The notes beneath the pieces were generated by a model. The model was not told the origin of the DNA. It worked only from the letters and a program-made list of their open reading frames with translations, and did no database searches. From Rothia sp. (in: high G+C Gram-positive bacteria) (GTDB lineage: Bacteria > Actinomycetota > Actinomycetes > Actinomycetales > Micrococcaceae), in NCBI RefSeq assembly GCF_030540545.1, contig NZ_JAUNVZ010000002.1:248001-312000 (forward strand): 64,000 nucleotides of DNA, in the 5' to 3' direction. Made by a program: the position numbers and the translations under genes. Position 1 is the stretch's first letter; each line of letters opens with the position of its first letter. Positions 37,220-45,897 of this stretch are shown in pieces.

Positions 37220-37840
37220 CTAACGGCGGGAGGATGCGACCTTGGCATCCACCGTCGAGGGGCGCAAGCCGTTCTCACGCGCATAATCCGCCAGGCGCTC
37301 GCGCAGAATGCGGCGGCCGCGGTGCAGCCGAGACATGACCGTGCCCAGCGGAATCTCCAGCATCTGGGCAATGTCCTTATAAGCAAAGCCCTCAACATCG
37401 GAGTAGTAGACCACCATGCGGAAATCTTCGGGCAGGGACTCCAAAGCATCCTTAACCTCAGAGTCGGGCATGGACGCTAGAGCCTCGGTCTCGGCGGAAC
37501 GAAGACCCACCGCATCATGATTGCCCGCCGCTGCAAGCTGCCAATCCTCCACCTGCTCCGTATTGGCCTGCTGCGGTTCGCGCTGGCGCTTGCGGTAAAC
37601 ATTGATATAGGTATTGGTCAGAATGCGGTAGAGCCACGCCTTCAGATTCGTACCCTGCTGGTACTGGTGGTAGGCGGCAAAAGCCTTCAGGTAGGTTTCC
37701 TGCACCAGGTCCTGGGCGTCGGCAGGGTTGCGGCTCATCCGCAGGGCAGCAGCGTAGAGCTGATCCACGTATTGCATGGCATCGCGTGTAAAAGCCTCGC
37801 GCAGTTCACGCGAAGATAGTGCACCACTCTCTTGGGACAT
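37220..37840 (-). CDS. sigR: ECF RNA polymerase sigma factor SigR/SigH
   Basis: A 206-residue group 4 sigma factor that controls the thiol-oxidative and heat stress response. Region 2 covers about 10-80 ([40 protein letters not shown]); region 4 covers about 130-190 ([40 protein letters not shown]). This is the SigR/SigH/RpoE group. Its partner rsrA lies 56 bases downstream. A consensus SigR promoter (37911-37937) lies upstream, showing autoregulation. The ATG at 37840 has AGAAGAG upstream. Confidence 0.95.
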   Translation of the reverse strand: MSQESGALSSRELREAFTRDAMQYVDQLYAAALRMSRNPADAQDLVQETYLKAFAAYHQYQQGTNLKAWLYRILTNTYINVYRKRQREPQQANTEQVEDWQLAAAGNHDAVGLRSAETEALASMPDSEVKDALESLPEDFRMVVYYSDVEGFAYKDIAQMLEIPLGTVMSRLHRGRRILRERLADYARENGLRPSTVDAKVASSRR

Positions 37841-37910
37841 GACACTCTTCTTCCGCCAAAACGGCTGTCGATTAGTGAACCGGGGCGCGTGCCGTCGGTT
37901 CAGAGGATAT

Positions 37911-37937
37911 AACGAATGGTCAACGGGGATTATTCCC
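37911..37937 (-). promoter_or_regulatory. SigR-type autoregulatory promoter
   Basis: On the minus strand GGGAAT (37932-37937) is followed after 18 bases by GTT (37911-37913), a perfect fit to GGAAT-N18-GTT for SigR. It predicts a start about 65 bases before the sigR ATG. Confidence 0.75.
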
Positions 37938-37943
37938 GTGAAT

Positions 37944-37984
37944 GTTTAAACCCCGCTTCACAAGCAGTGAACCGGGGTTTAAAC
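37944..37984. terminator. Terminator after bL37
   Basis: Perfect 12-bp stem GTTTAAACCCCG / CGGGGTTTAAAC (37944-37955 and 37973-37984) with an inner TCAC/GTGA pair, between bL37 and the sigR promoter. Confidence 0.8.
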
Positions 37985-38001
37985 TTCAGCATGCAAGGTG
38001 C

Positions 38002-38076
38002 CTTATGCGTTGGGGCGCTTACCGTGGTTTGCGCCGCCCTTACGACGGTCCTTGCGCTTACGACCGCGCTTGCTCA
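38002..38076 (-). CDS. Ribosomal protein bL37 (24 residues)
   Basis: The encoded peptide starts MSKRGRKRKDRRKGG and ends ANHGKRPNA. It matches the very basic bL37 protein first seen in mycobacterial 50S structures (similar ending ANHGKRPNA). AAGGAGGC lies six bases before the ATG, and the gene sits next to sigR as in other Actinobacteria. At 75 bases it is easily missed by gene finders. A hairpin lies in its leader (38102-38122). It is followed by its own terminator. Confidence 0.92.
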
Positions 38077-38101
38077 TGAGAGCCTCCTTATATAACCGAT
38101 A

Positions 38102-38122
38102 GGTAACCCGCGAAAGGTTACC
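38102..38122 (-). promoter_or_regulatory. Leader hairpin of the bL37 gene
   Basis: GGTAACC (38102-38108) pairs with GGTTACC (38116-38122); flanking bases GATA and TATC extend it. It lies about 15 bases before the Shine-Dalgarno. A second hairpin CGCG-CAAAAG-CGCG follows at about 38141-38154. These could regulate translation, but no protein is known to bind here. Confidence 0.4.
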
Positions 38123-38293
38123 CCTATCCAAACCCATACACGCGCAAAAGCGCGAAACGTATAGGCAACGCCTTCCATTGTTTCATATCTGGGGCGTGAA
38201 TGCATCTTAAAAGCAGGTTCTGACTAAACTTAGCCCGAAAATACTTCTGCCTTCCGCCCCGATACGAGCCGTGAATGCCCGAGAGCAAAGAGC

Positions 38294-39520
38294 CTAGGAT
38301 CGACCCAGAACCTTCTTCACCAGGGAAATCACGCGGTACTTCAGCGGGCTCGGGTAGTAAGTGAAAGCACCCGGCAGCTGGATCACGTAGCCGTCAAAGT
38401 TCTGCTTGAAACGCAGCACACCGTCCGAACCGTCGAACTGACCGGTAATACCCAGGAAGTTATAGAAGGGGACGCCGCGCTCAATGGACTTCATCATCAC
38501 GTGCTCCTGCAATAGAGCGGGGGCGTAGAAGCGGTTGAACTCGGGGTAGGAGCCGCTAAAGAGGTACACGGTCTCGTGCGGTGCGTACACAAAGAGGCTA
38601 CCGGAAAGAATCACATCCTGGTCGCCATAGCGGGAGATAAACTCCTGCGCTTCTTCCAGACGCACATCAAAGGTCTTGTACTGATCGCGTAGCTCATTGA
38701 GCTCACCGGACTTCTTACCCTTAGCTGCACGCTCCTCCAGCTTAGCGATCTTCTCCGCCAGCTTTGCCTGGCTCTCCTTAAGATTCTGTGCGTACTCGTG
38801 GAAATTCAGGGAGGTGACCATGAACTCCGCCGCCTCGCCGAAGGCATCGTAGAACTTCTGGTAGTACTCCAGAGTCTTATCCTCATACTCACGACGATCC
38901 GAGGTTGCCTCGGTAATCTGCTTGAAAATATGTAGCTCATCGCGGCCCAGAGCACGCAGCTTAATACCGAAAGTATTAGCTTTCTTCACTAGGGGCTTAC
39001 CGCGCTTGGAGAAGGACTTCAACAGCTGAGCACGGGTTTCAATACCGCTCAGATCCTTGACATAGCGCCAGTCGCCGTAGCCATTGGTGTAACCGGTGCT
39101 CAACCCGCCGTGTACATAGCCGGCTGCCACCAGACGATCAATAATATCCTGGCGAGGCTCGGAGGTGGGCTCACCATTGGAATCGTAGAGGCGGTAGCTG
39201 GTATTGGGGCGAACAACCAGCTCCAGGGCGCCCTTGGACGTGGCAAAAGCAGCCAGGGCGCGGTAGAAACCGTCCAGGTAACGCTCATCGGTGTACAGCG
39301 GACCGGTGTGCACCTCCCAACGCTCACCACCAAACATGGGCAGAGTGTAGACCACAGCGCCAACCTGCACGGCACCGTCAGCCTCATAACCGGCACGGTA
39401 GACCGTATAGCCGCGGCTGAGCAGCAGCGAAACCATCTGCTCACTCTGAGAATAGCTGCCGGAGCTCACGCGAGCAGTCAAATCAGCAAATTGCGCGGCA
39501 TCAAGAATACGAATAGACAT
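38294..39520 (-). CDS. femX: FemX/MurM-like peptidoglycan bridge aminoacyltransferase
   Basis: A 408-residue FemABX protein with two GNAT-like halves and a central coiled coil (about 245-295; KLAEKIAKLEERAAKGKKSG) typical of FemA and MurM. Such enzymes transfer an amino acid from aminoacyl-tRNA to the stem-peptide lysine of lipid II. In Rothia-like bacteria the bridge is usually Ala or Ser, so the first residue of that bridge is a likely product. The ATG at 39520 has GGAAGG before it; the GTG at 39532 is less likely. The C-terminal half ends with GVLRFKQNFDGYVIQLPGAF. Confidence 0.88.
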   Translation of the reverse strand: MSIRILDAAQFADLTARVSSGSYSQSEQMVSLLLSRGYTVYRAGYEADGAVQVGAVVYTLPMFGGERWEVHTGPLYTDERYLDGFYRALAAFATSKGALELVVRPNTSYRLYDSNGEPTSEPRQDIIDRLVAAGYVHGGLSTGYTNGYGDWRYVKDLSGIETRAQLLKSFSKRGKPLVKKANTFGIKLRALGRDELHIFKQITEATSDRREYEDKTLEYYQKFYDAFGEAAEFMVTSLNFHEYAQNLKESQAKLAEKIAKLEERAAKGKKSGELNELRDQYKTFDVRLEEAQEFISRYGDQDVILSGSLFVYAPHETVYLFSGSYPEFNRFYAPALLQEHVMMKSIERGVPFYNFLGITGQFDGSDGVLRFKQNFDGYVIQLPGAFTYYPSPLKYRVISLVKKVLGRS

Positions 39521-39647
39521 AAAACCTTCCACCCATCACCGGAATATAGAGGGAAAACGATAGAGAATCAGCTTAAAACGTCAAGAGGGCGAGGTTCATG
39601 AGCCCCACCCTCTCAACATAGAAAAAGTAGCGTGCAGAGCGCTAAAC

Positions 39648-40247
39648 TTACGCCTGCTCGGGAAGATTCAGCCAGGAATACCAGCCGCGGTGCAACACTA
39701 GCCACGCCATCAGACCGTAACCGGACTGACCCGGACGACCGTCATTCGTCGCCAAATCATTGCGCCACTGCTCGTGATGCAGCAGCGGGTTGAAAGTATC
39801 AACATATACGTGGTTACGGCGAGTGACCACATCGGCGTAGGCAGCCGAAAGGTCAGCGATACGGCGGTTACGTTCAGCATCCAGGCTCGGGGGCGGGCCA
39901 ACAACCAGAACCTTAATATTGTTCTGAGACGCCATATCCACCATATTAGCCAGGTTCAGGCGAGAACGAGCGCTCGTCAGACCCAAATCAATATCAAAGG
40001 TCGAGGGCGCAATCACCAGACGGTTCTCAGCACCGGGCTGGAAACGGCGACGAGCCTCATCAAACCAGCGAGCGTTCAGCTGCTCGGTGCCCTCATTGGG
40101 TGCGGCCAGATTGTACGCAGAAATCTGCGCCACGTGCTGAGGGGTACGCGCCATAACGCGACCAAACCAGCCCAAAGTACGCGGATCGCCCACACCGGCG
40201 AGCAGATCATCACCAACAGCGACAAGTCGAATATTGCGTTGCTCCAC
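39648..40247 (-). CDS. SGNH-fold protein with altered catalytic blocks
   Basis: A 199-residue protein with SGNH/GDSL-hydrolase layout. Block I reads VAVGDDLLAGVGDPRTLGWF, where the usual GDS has Asp for the catalytic Ser. The last block is DGRPGQSGYGLMAWLVLH, where the usual DxxH is not formed. Related actinobacterial proteins also show GDE or GDD, so this is a distinct branch and the protein may not be a hydrolase. I prefer the GTG at 40247, which begins just before the first strand and has AGAAAG upstream; the frame continues to 40439. It lies downstream of kgd on the same strand but after a terminator. Confidence 0.75.
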   Translation of the reverse strand: MEQRNIRLVAVGDDLLAGVGDPRTLGWFGRVMARTPQHVAQISAYNLAAPNEGTEQLNARWFDEARRRFQPGAENRLVIAPSTFDIDLGLTSARSRLNLANMVDMASQNNIKVLVVGPPPSLDAERNRRIADLSAAYADVVTRRNHVYVDTFNPLLHHEQWRNDLATNDGRPGQSGYGLMAWLVLHRGWYSWLNLPEQA

Positions 40248-40413
40248 GGAAATCTTTCTTACTTGAGTTTGTGCGCGACCGCCTCGTACCTTCCGGTTCG
40301 GAAGGCACACCACAGCACGGACGCGGGTGTCCTTACTATCTAGCATATCGCCAAAAAGAGATGCCCGCGCACCATTTAGCCCAAAAAAAGACAAAGAGCA
40401 CCAAAAAATATAG

Positions 40414-40461
40414 CAAAAACCCGGGTTTCGCCTCCCCAATAGGGAAACAAAACCCGGGTTT
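40414..40461 (-). terminator. Terminator after kgd
   Basis: Two copies of AAACCCGGGTTT (from about 40417 and 40450) form a long stem on the minus strand, followed by TTGCTATATTTTTT. Each half is also a palindrome. Confidence 0.6.
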
Positions 40462-40493
40462 GAGCCATAAGGCTAGAGAGCCCTCTCTAGGGA

Positions 40494-43400
40494 TTAGCCC
40501 TCAAAAACCTTAGCGATCAGCTCGGCAGCCTGAGCCGCGTGCAGCTTACCGGTACCTGCTGCGGGAGATGCAGCGGCAGGGCGGGAAGCCAGGCGCACCG
40601 GACGATCCAGCAGCGGCAGCAGGTTCACAGCCATGAACGGCCACTGACCCTGGTTAGCCGGCTCATCCTGAGCCCACACAATATCGCGAGCGTTGGAGTA
40701 CAGAGCCAGCTGCTCCTTGATCTCAGCCTCGGGCAGCGGGTAGAGCTGCTCAACGCTGACAATCGCAGTGGTGCTGTCGCCACGCTTAGCGCGCTCAGCT
40801 TCCAGATCGTAGTACAGGCGACCGGACACGAAGACCACGCGCTGAACATTCGCGGGGTTCACACCGGAACGGTCACCAATAACCTTCTGGAAACCACCCT
40901 GAGTGAAGTCCTCAACGCTGGAAGCAGCAGCTTTCAGACGCAGCAGCTGCTTGGGGCTAATAACCACCAGCGGCTTGAACGGACGCTGCTGGCTGTGACG
41001 GCGCAGCAGGTGGAAGTGGTTCGCCGGGGTAGAGGGAACAGCCACGGTCATATTGTTCTCAGCGCACAGCTGCAGGTAGCGTTCCATACGAGCCGAGGAG
41101 TGATCCGGGCCCTGACCCTCGTAACCGTGAGGCAACAGCATGACCAGCGAAGAGTTCTGACCCCACTTCTGCTCGGAGGAGGAAATGTACTCATCGATCA
41201 CGGTCTGAGCACCGTTGGCGAAGTCACCGAACTGTGCCTCCCAGATGACCAGGTCCTCGGGGCGCTCAACGGAGTAACCGTACTCGAAGCCCAGCACACC
41301 GTACTCGGAGAGGAAGGAGTTGTAAATCTCCAGGGAGCCCTGCTCGGGTGCCAGGTGCTGCAGAGGCGACCACTCGGCGTCGGTCTCATGGTCGTGCAGC
41401 ACAGCGTGGCGCTGAACGAAGGTACCGCGCTGAACATCCTGACCGGTCATACGGACATTGGTGCCCTCCATCAGCAGGGAGCCGAATGCCAGCAGTTCGC
41501 CCATACCCCAGTTGATATTGCCCTTGGTGCCCATCTCAACGCGCTGATCCAGCAGCTTCTGCAGCTTCTTATGGACGGTGAAGCCCTCGGGAGCCTGACC
41601 GAATGCATTAGCAATGTGCTGCAGGGTCTCAACGGAGATAGCGGTGTTACCGGAGTGAACAACCTGGTTGTTCTGCTGAGCGGCGGGCAGCTCAAGGCCG
41701 GCAATATTAGCCGCTGCCGGAGCCGCACCCTCAGCCTGAACCTGGGTGAACATCTCATCCAGTTCGCTGTGGAACTGGTTCAGGGTCTCATCAGCCTCAG
41801 CCTGGGTGATATCGCCGCGACCAACCAGAGCAGAAGCGTACTGGGTGCGGGTCGAGGGCAGGTTGTCGATGATCTGGTACATGGTCGGCTGAGTCATCGA
41901 GGGGTCATCCGCCTCGTTGTGACCGCGACGGCGGTAGCAGACCAGGTCAATAACAACGTCCTTGCCGAAGCGCTCGCGGTACTCGAACGCCAGCAGACCG
42001 GCGCGAACCACTGCCTCCGGGTCATCGCCGTTTACGTGCAGCACGGGAGCCTTGGTCATACGTGCAATATCGCTGGAGTAGGTAGCGGTACGGCCGTCAT
42101 CGGGCAGGGTGGTGAAACCAATCTGGTTGTTGACCACAATGTGTACGGTGCCACCGGTGGTGTATGCCTTCAGACCCGCCATCTGCAGGGTCTCCATGAC
42201 GATACCCTGACCTGCGAATGCAGCATCACCGTGAACCAGGATGGGCAGAACCGGGTGACCGGTTACGCCCTGCTTTGCCAGGGTATCCTGCTTAGCGCGG
42301 ACAATACCCTCCAGCACGGTGTTGACGGTCTCCAAGTGTGAGGGGTTAGCAGCCAGGTAGACCTGGGTCTGCTTGCCGCTATCGCCGGTGTACACGCCCT
42401 CGGTGCCCAGGTGGTACTTCACATCGCCCGAGCCCTCGACCTCGCCGGGAACAGCGGTGCCGTTGAACTCGCGGAAGATCTGGCCGTAGGACTTGCCCGC
42501 AATATTGGTCAGAACGTTCAGACGGCCACGGTGTGCCATACCAATAGCAACACCGTTCAGGTCCTTATTCGCTGCCTCGCCGATAATAGCGTCCAGCAGC
42601 GGGATCAGGGACTCGCCACCCTCCAGGGAGAAGCGCTTTTGACCCAAGTACTTGGTCTGCAGGAAGTGCTCGAATGCCTCAGCCTGAACCAGCTTCTTGA
42701 GTACGCGCAGCAGCTCATCGTGAGAGGGCTTGGAGTAGCCGTTCTCCAGCTTCTGCTGGAACCAAGCGCGCACCTCGGGATCCTGAATGTACATGTACTC
42801 AACAGCCAGGGTGCCGGAGTATGCCTCACGCAGCAGCTCCAGGATGGTGCGCAGGGGCAGGCGCTCCTTGCCACCGAAACCGCCGGTGGGCCAGACACGG
42901 TCCAGATCCCACAGGGTCAGACCGTAGTTCTCAATCTGCAGATCCGGGTTGGAGAGCACCTGAGAAGCCAGGGGAGAGGTCTGAGCAGCCAGGTGACCGT
43001 GCACGCGGTAAGCGTGAATCAGCTGTTGAATGCGAGCAACCTTGGAAACCTCAACCTCGGTATCCAGCTGGTTGTCACGGCTCCAGCGAACCGGCTCGAA
43101 GGGGATACGCAGATCGGAGAAGATAGCGTCGTAGAAGCCGTCGCCACCGAGCAGGTAGTGCTCCACCAGCTTGAGGAACTCACCGGAACCTGCCCCCTGA
43201 ATCACACGGTGATCGTAGGTGCTGGTCAGGGTGATGATCTTAGAAATAGCCTTGTCGTTAATGACCTTGTCCGAGACACCGCGGAACTCAGCCGGGTACT
43301 CCAGTGCACCCACGCCGACAATAACAGCCTGGCCCTTGGACAGGCGGGGTACGGAGTGAACGGTACCGATACCGCCGGGGTTGGTCAGAGACGCGGTGGT

Positions 43401-44189
43401 GCCGGTGAAGTCGGGCATGCCCAGCTTGCCATCGCGACCGCGCTTAACAATGTCATTGTATGCATCCCAGAACTGGATAAAGCTCAGGGTCTCGGCAGCC
43501 TTAATATTGGGAACCACCAGGGAGCGGGAGCCGTCGGGGCGGGGCAGGTCAATAGCCAGACCGAAGTTCACGTGTGCATTGTGAATAGCAACGGGCTTAC
43601 CCTTTTCATCCAGGCCGTAGGTGACGTTCATGGAGGGCATCTCGCCCAGGGCGCGAATAACCGCGTAACCAATCAGGTGAGTGAAGGAAACCTTGCCACC
43701 GCGGGTGCGAGCCAAGTAGGAGTTAATAGCGGCACGGTTCTCAATCAGCAGCTTTGCCGGAACCGCACGCACGGTGGTAGCGGTGGGAACAGTCAGGGAC
43801 TCTTCCATATTGGATGCGATAGCCTTTGCGGGGCCACGCAGCGGAACGATCTTATCTACAGCTTCTTCCACGGGTTCAACCTTGCTCTTGGGTGCGGATG
43901 CAGTGGGGACGGGTTCGGGCTTAGGTGCTGCCACAGCAGCGGATGCAGCTGCCGGAGCCGGAGCCTGCGCGGGAGCCGCCACAGCGGTCGGCGCAGACGC
44001 AGCGGGAGCAGCAGGCGCGGGCGCTGCAGCAGAGTCAGCGGCCAATGCCTTATCAATGGATTCGAAAATCGGCAACCACGAAGGGTCAACCGACGACGGA
44101 TCCTGCCGGTACTTGTCGTATTGTTCCTCTACGAACCATTCGTTACCGGCGAATTCCTCAGGTACCAGGTGGTCTGGCAATTGTGGCAC
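40494..44189 (-). CDS. kgd: Multifunctional 2-oxoglutarate dehydrogenase/decarboxylase Kgd (OdhA)
   Basis: A 1231-residue enzyme of the TCA cycle. Residues 1-50 are the E1o N-terminal helix region (LPDHLVPEEFAGNEWFVEEQ). After an Ala/Pro linker (about 50-115) comes an E2 acyltransferase-like domain without a lipoyl domain, with TYDHRVIQGAGSGEFL as the catalytic end near 329-344. From about 380 to the C-terminus is the thiamin-diphosphate E1o part (VHGDAAFAGQGIVMETLQMA, HRGRLNVLTNIAGK). This actinobacterial fusion works with the lipoyl E2 protein SucB (its gene ends the window) and is inhibited by the FHA protein GarA/OdhI in relatives. GTG start with AGGAAGAGG upstream. Confidence 0.97.
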   Translation of the reverse strand: MPQLPDHLVPEEFAGNEWFVEEQYDKYRQDPSSVDPSWLPIFESIDKALAADSAAAPAPAAPAASAPTAVAAPAQAPAPAAASAAVAAPKPEPVPTASAPKSKVEPVEEAVDKIVPLRGPAKAIASNMEESLTVPTATTVRAVPAKLLIENRAAINSYLARTRGGKVSFTHLIGYAVIRALGEMPSMNVTYGLDEKGKPVAIHNAHVNFGLAIDLPRPDGSRSLVVPNIKAAETLSFIQFWDAYNDIVKRGRDGKLGMPDFTGTTASLTNPGGIGTVHSVPRLSKGQAVIVGVGALEYPAEFRGVSDKVINDKAISKIITLTSTYDHRVIQGAGSGEFLKLVEHYLLGGDGFYDAIFSDLRIPFEPVRWSRDNQLDTEVEVSKVARIQQLIHAYRVHGHLAAQTSPLASQVLSNPDLQIENYGLTLWDLDRVWPTGGFGGKERLPLRTILELLREAYSGTLAVEYMYIQDPEVRAWFQQKLENGYSKPSHDELLRVLKKLVQAEAFEHFLQTKYLGQKRFSLEGGESLIPLLDAIIGEAANKDLNGVAIGMAHRGRLNVLTNIAGKSYGQIFREFNGTAVPGEVEGSGDVKYHLGTEGVYTGDSGKQTQVYLAANPSHLETVNTVLEGIVRAKQDTLAKQGVTGHPVLPILVHGDAAFAGQGIVMETLQMAGLKAYTTGGTVHIVVNNQIGFTTLPDDGRTATYSSDIARMTKAPVLHVNGDDPEAVVRAGLLAFEYRERFGKDVVIDLVCYRRRGHNEADDPSMTQPTMYQIIDNLPSTRTQYASALVGRGDITQAEADETLNQFHSELDEMFTQVQAEGAAPAAANIAGLELPAAQQNNQVVHSGNTAISVETLQHIANAFGQAPEGFTVHKKLQKLLDQRVEMGTKGNINWGMGELLAFGSLLMEGTNVRMTGQDVQRGTFVQRHAVLHDHETDAEWSPLQHLAPEQGSLEIYNSFLSEYGVLGFEYGYSVERPEDLVIWEAQFGDFANGAQTVIDEYISSSEQKWGQNSSLVMLLPHGYEGQGPDHSSARMERYLQLCAENNMTVAVPSTPANHFHLLRRHSQQRPFKPLVVISPKQLLRLKAAASSVEDFTQGGFQKVIGDRSGVNPANVQRVVFVSGRLYYDLEAERAKRGDSTTAIVSVEQLYPLPEAEIKEQLALYSNARDIVWAQDEPANQGQWPFMAVNLLPLLDRPVRLASRPAAASPAAGTGKLHAAQAAELIAKVFEG

Positions 44190-44553
44190 TTTCAGCCTCT
44201 TCCTTCAGTGAATGTATTCGTGCACAGACCGGGTGAACCCGATACGCACAACCCACTTCAACGAAGGGCGGAATGCGGTGCACATTATTCCAGCCACGCG
44301 CTACCGGCGCCGTCACTATCCGGGGTGCACAAGCTAAAAGCCCCGAAGAGAGCCGGTGAAGGCATAGCGCAGCTATATTTCTCTTCTAGTGTAGTGAAGC
44401 CTAGGGCACACTTTCCACTTAACCCGCCCCCCGCGGGCGTGAAAAATTTGCCAAAGTTCAACACCCGTATACTCGCCACTACGCCGCGGGTGTCAAATAG
44501 ATGGAGTGCCACCCTCAAAAACCCGGAAGATAGCGCGCTAAAATAGAAACACT
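44190..44553. other. Divergent intergenic region between kgd and the CBS gene
   Basis: About 360 bases with no supported gene. On the minus strand TTGACA (complement of 44491-44496) and TATACG (complement of 44466-44471) are 19 bases apart and could start kgd, with a leader of ~270 bases. On the plus strand TAAAAT (44539-44544) ends nine bases before the CBS gene ATG. Confidence 0.4.
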
Positions 44554-45897
44554 ATGGACTTACTCCTGCTAGCCTGCGGGCTTTTGCTCATCCTCGGCAC
44601 GGGCTTCTTCGTCGCCGTGGAATTCTCTCTCGTTGCCCTGGAAACATCCAGCGTCATCGCCGCTAAAGACTCAGGCGACACGCGCGCCAACGCCGTGCTC
44701 ACCTGTCTGAAAACACTCTCAACCCAGCTCTCCAGCTGCCAGGTGGGTATTACCATCACCACCTTGCTCACCGGATACACCCTGGACTACGCCATTAACG
44801 CCCTCACCGCCGGAGCAATCACCGGCCTGGGCGTGGCGCCCGCGGTAGCTAATGTGCTGACCATGGTGCTCTCCATGACCATCGCAACCCTGCTCTCCAT
44901 GCTGCTGGGCGAACTGGTACCTAAGGGTATCGCCATTGCCGAACCCTATAAAGTAGCGCGCCAGCTTGCCCCCGTACAGCTGGGTTTCACCCGAGTTATG
45001 AAACCCGTGGTGCTCTTTATGAACGGCTCCGCCAACTGGATCCTGGGGCGATTCGGCATGGAAGCCACCGAAGAACTCTCCGCCGCCCGCACCCCCGAAG
45101 AACTTTCAGCCATGGTGCGCCGCTCCGTGGACCAGGGAACCCTGGATGAAGACGCCGCGGAATTCGTGGACCGCACCCTCAGCTTTGCCGAGCTAACCGC
45201 CTCCGAAGTAATGACGCCCCGCGGCCGCGTGGTCATGTGCGAAGACAGCGCACCCGTGAGCGATATCCTGGAACTCGCGCGCACCAGCGGTCACTCCCGA
45301 TTCCCCCTCTACGCAGGGGACCACGACAATATTGTGGGCGTGGTACACATTAAGAGTGCCGTGGGTGTGCCTGCAGATATTCGACCCACCCTACAAGCAG
45401 GAACCCTGGCTCAGGAAGTGCTGCGCGTACCCGAAACCCTGCACGTGGACGACCTACTCACCCAGCTGCGAGAAGGTGCCCTGCAGCTAGCCGTGGTGCT
45501 GGATGAATACGGTGGAACCGCCGGTATTGTCACCCTGGAAGATCTGGTCGAAGAAATCGTGGGTGAAGTTGCCGATGAACACGATAGCCGCCGTAGCGAG
45601 CAGCCCCTGCACTATAGCAACGGCCAATGGGGCTTTAGCGGTCTGCAGCGACCCGATGAAATTATGCGCGCCATTGAGGGAATCACCATTGAGGAACACC
45701 CCTCCTATGAAACCCTGGGCGGCTTTATGATGGAGCGTCTGGGACGCATCCCCGCAGTGGGTGATGAGCTGCCCGTACCCGGTGGCATGCTGCGCGTAGA
45801 AAGCATGGACGGCCGCCGCGTGGAGCGCATTCGCTACACCCCCGTAGAGGAACCTGCCGAAACGAAGACCGGTGCAGAGCAGAAGGAGAACGCATGA
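44554..45897 (+). CDS. DUF21-CBS membrane protein (CNNM/HlyC family)
   Basis: A 447-residue protein. An N-terminal DUF21 domain with four helices covers about 1-180 (LLLLACGLLLILGTGFFVAV), followed by two CBS domains (about 215-335; MTPRGRVVMCEDSAP, LAVVLDEYGGTAGIVTLEDL) and a C-terminal CorC/HlyC domain. This family is linked to magnesium and cobalt homeostasis. No ribosome binding site precedes the ATG, and TAAAAT lies nine bases upstream, so the mRNA may be leaderless. The stop overlaps the next gene by four bases (ATGA). Two adjacent, similar genes suggest a heterodimer. Confidence 0.92.
   Translation: MDLLLLACGLLLILGTGFFVAVEFSLVALETSSVIAAKDSGDTRANAVLTCLKTLSTQLSSCQVGITITTLLTGYTLDYAINALTAGAITGLGVAPAVANVLTMVLSMTIATLLSMLLGELVPKGIAIAEPYKVARQLAPVQLGFTRVMKPVVLFMNGSANWILGRFGMEATEELSAARTPEELSAMVRRSVDQGTLDEDAAEFVDRTLSFAELTASEVMTPRGRVVMCEDSAPVSDILELARTSGHSRFPLYAGDHDNIVGVVHIKSAVGVPADIRPTLQAGTLAQEVLRVPETLHVDDLLTQLREGALQLAVVLDEYGGTAGIVTLEDLVEEIVGEVADEHDSRRSEQPLHYSNGQWGFSGLQRPDEIMRAIEGITIEEHPSYETLGGFMMERLGRIPAVGDELPVPGGMLRVESMDGRRVERIRYTPVEEPAETKTGAEQKENA

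Noticed and set aside
40539..44546. Long open frames (600 and 711 codons) antisense to kgd
   Set aside because: They are mirror images of a highly biased gene; the translations are repetitive Gln/Gly/Leu/Val-rich sequence with no known domain.
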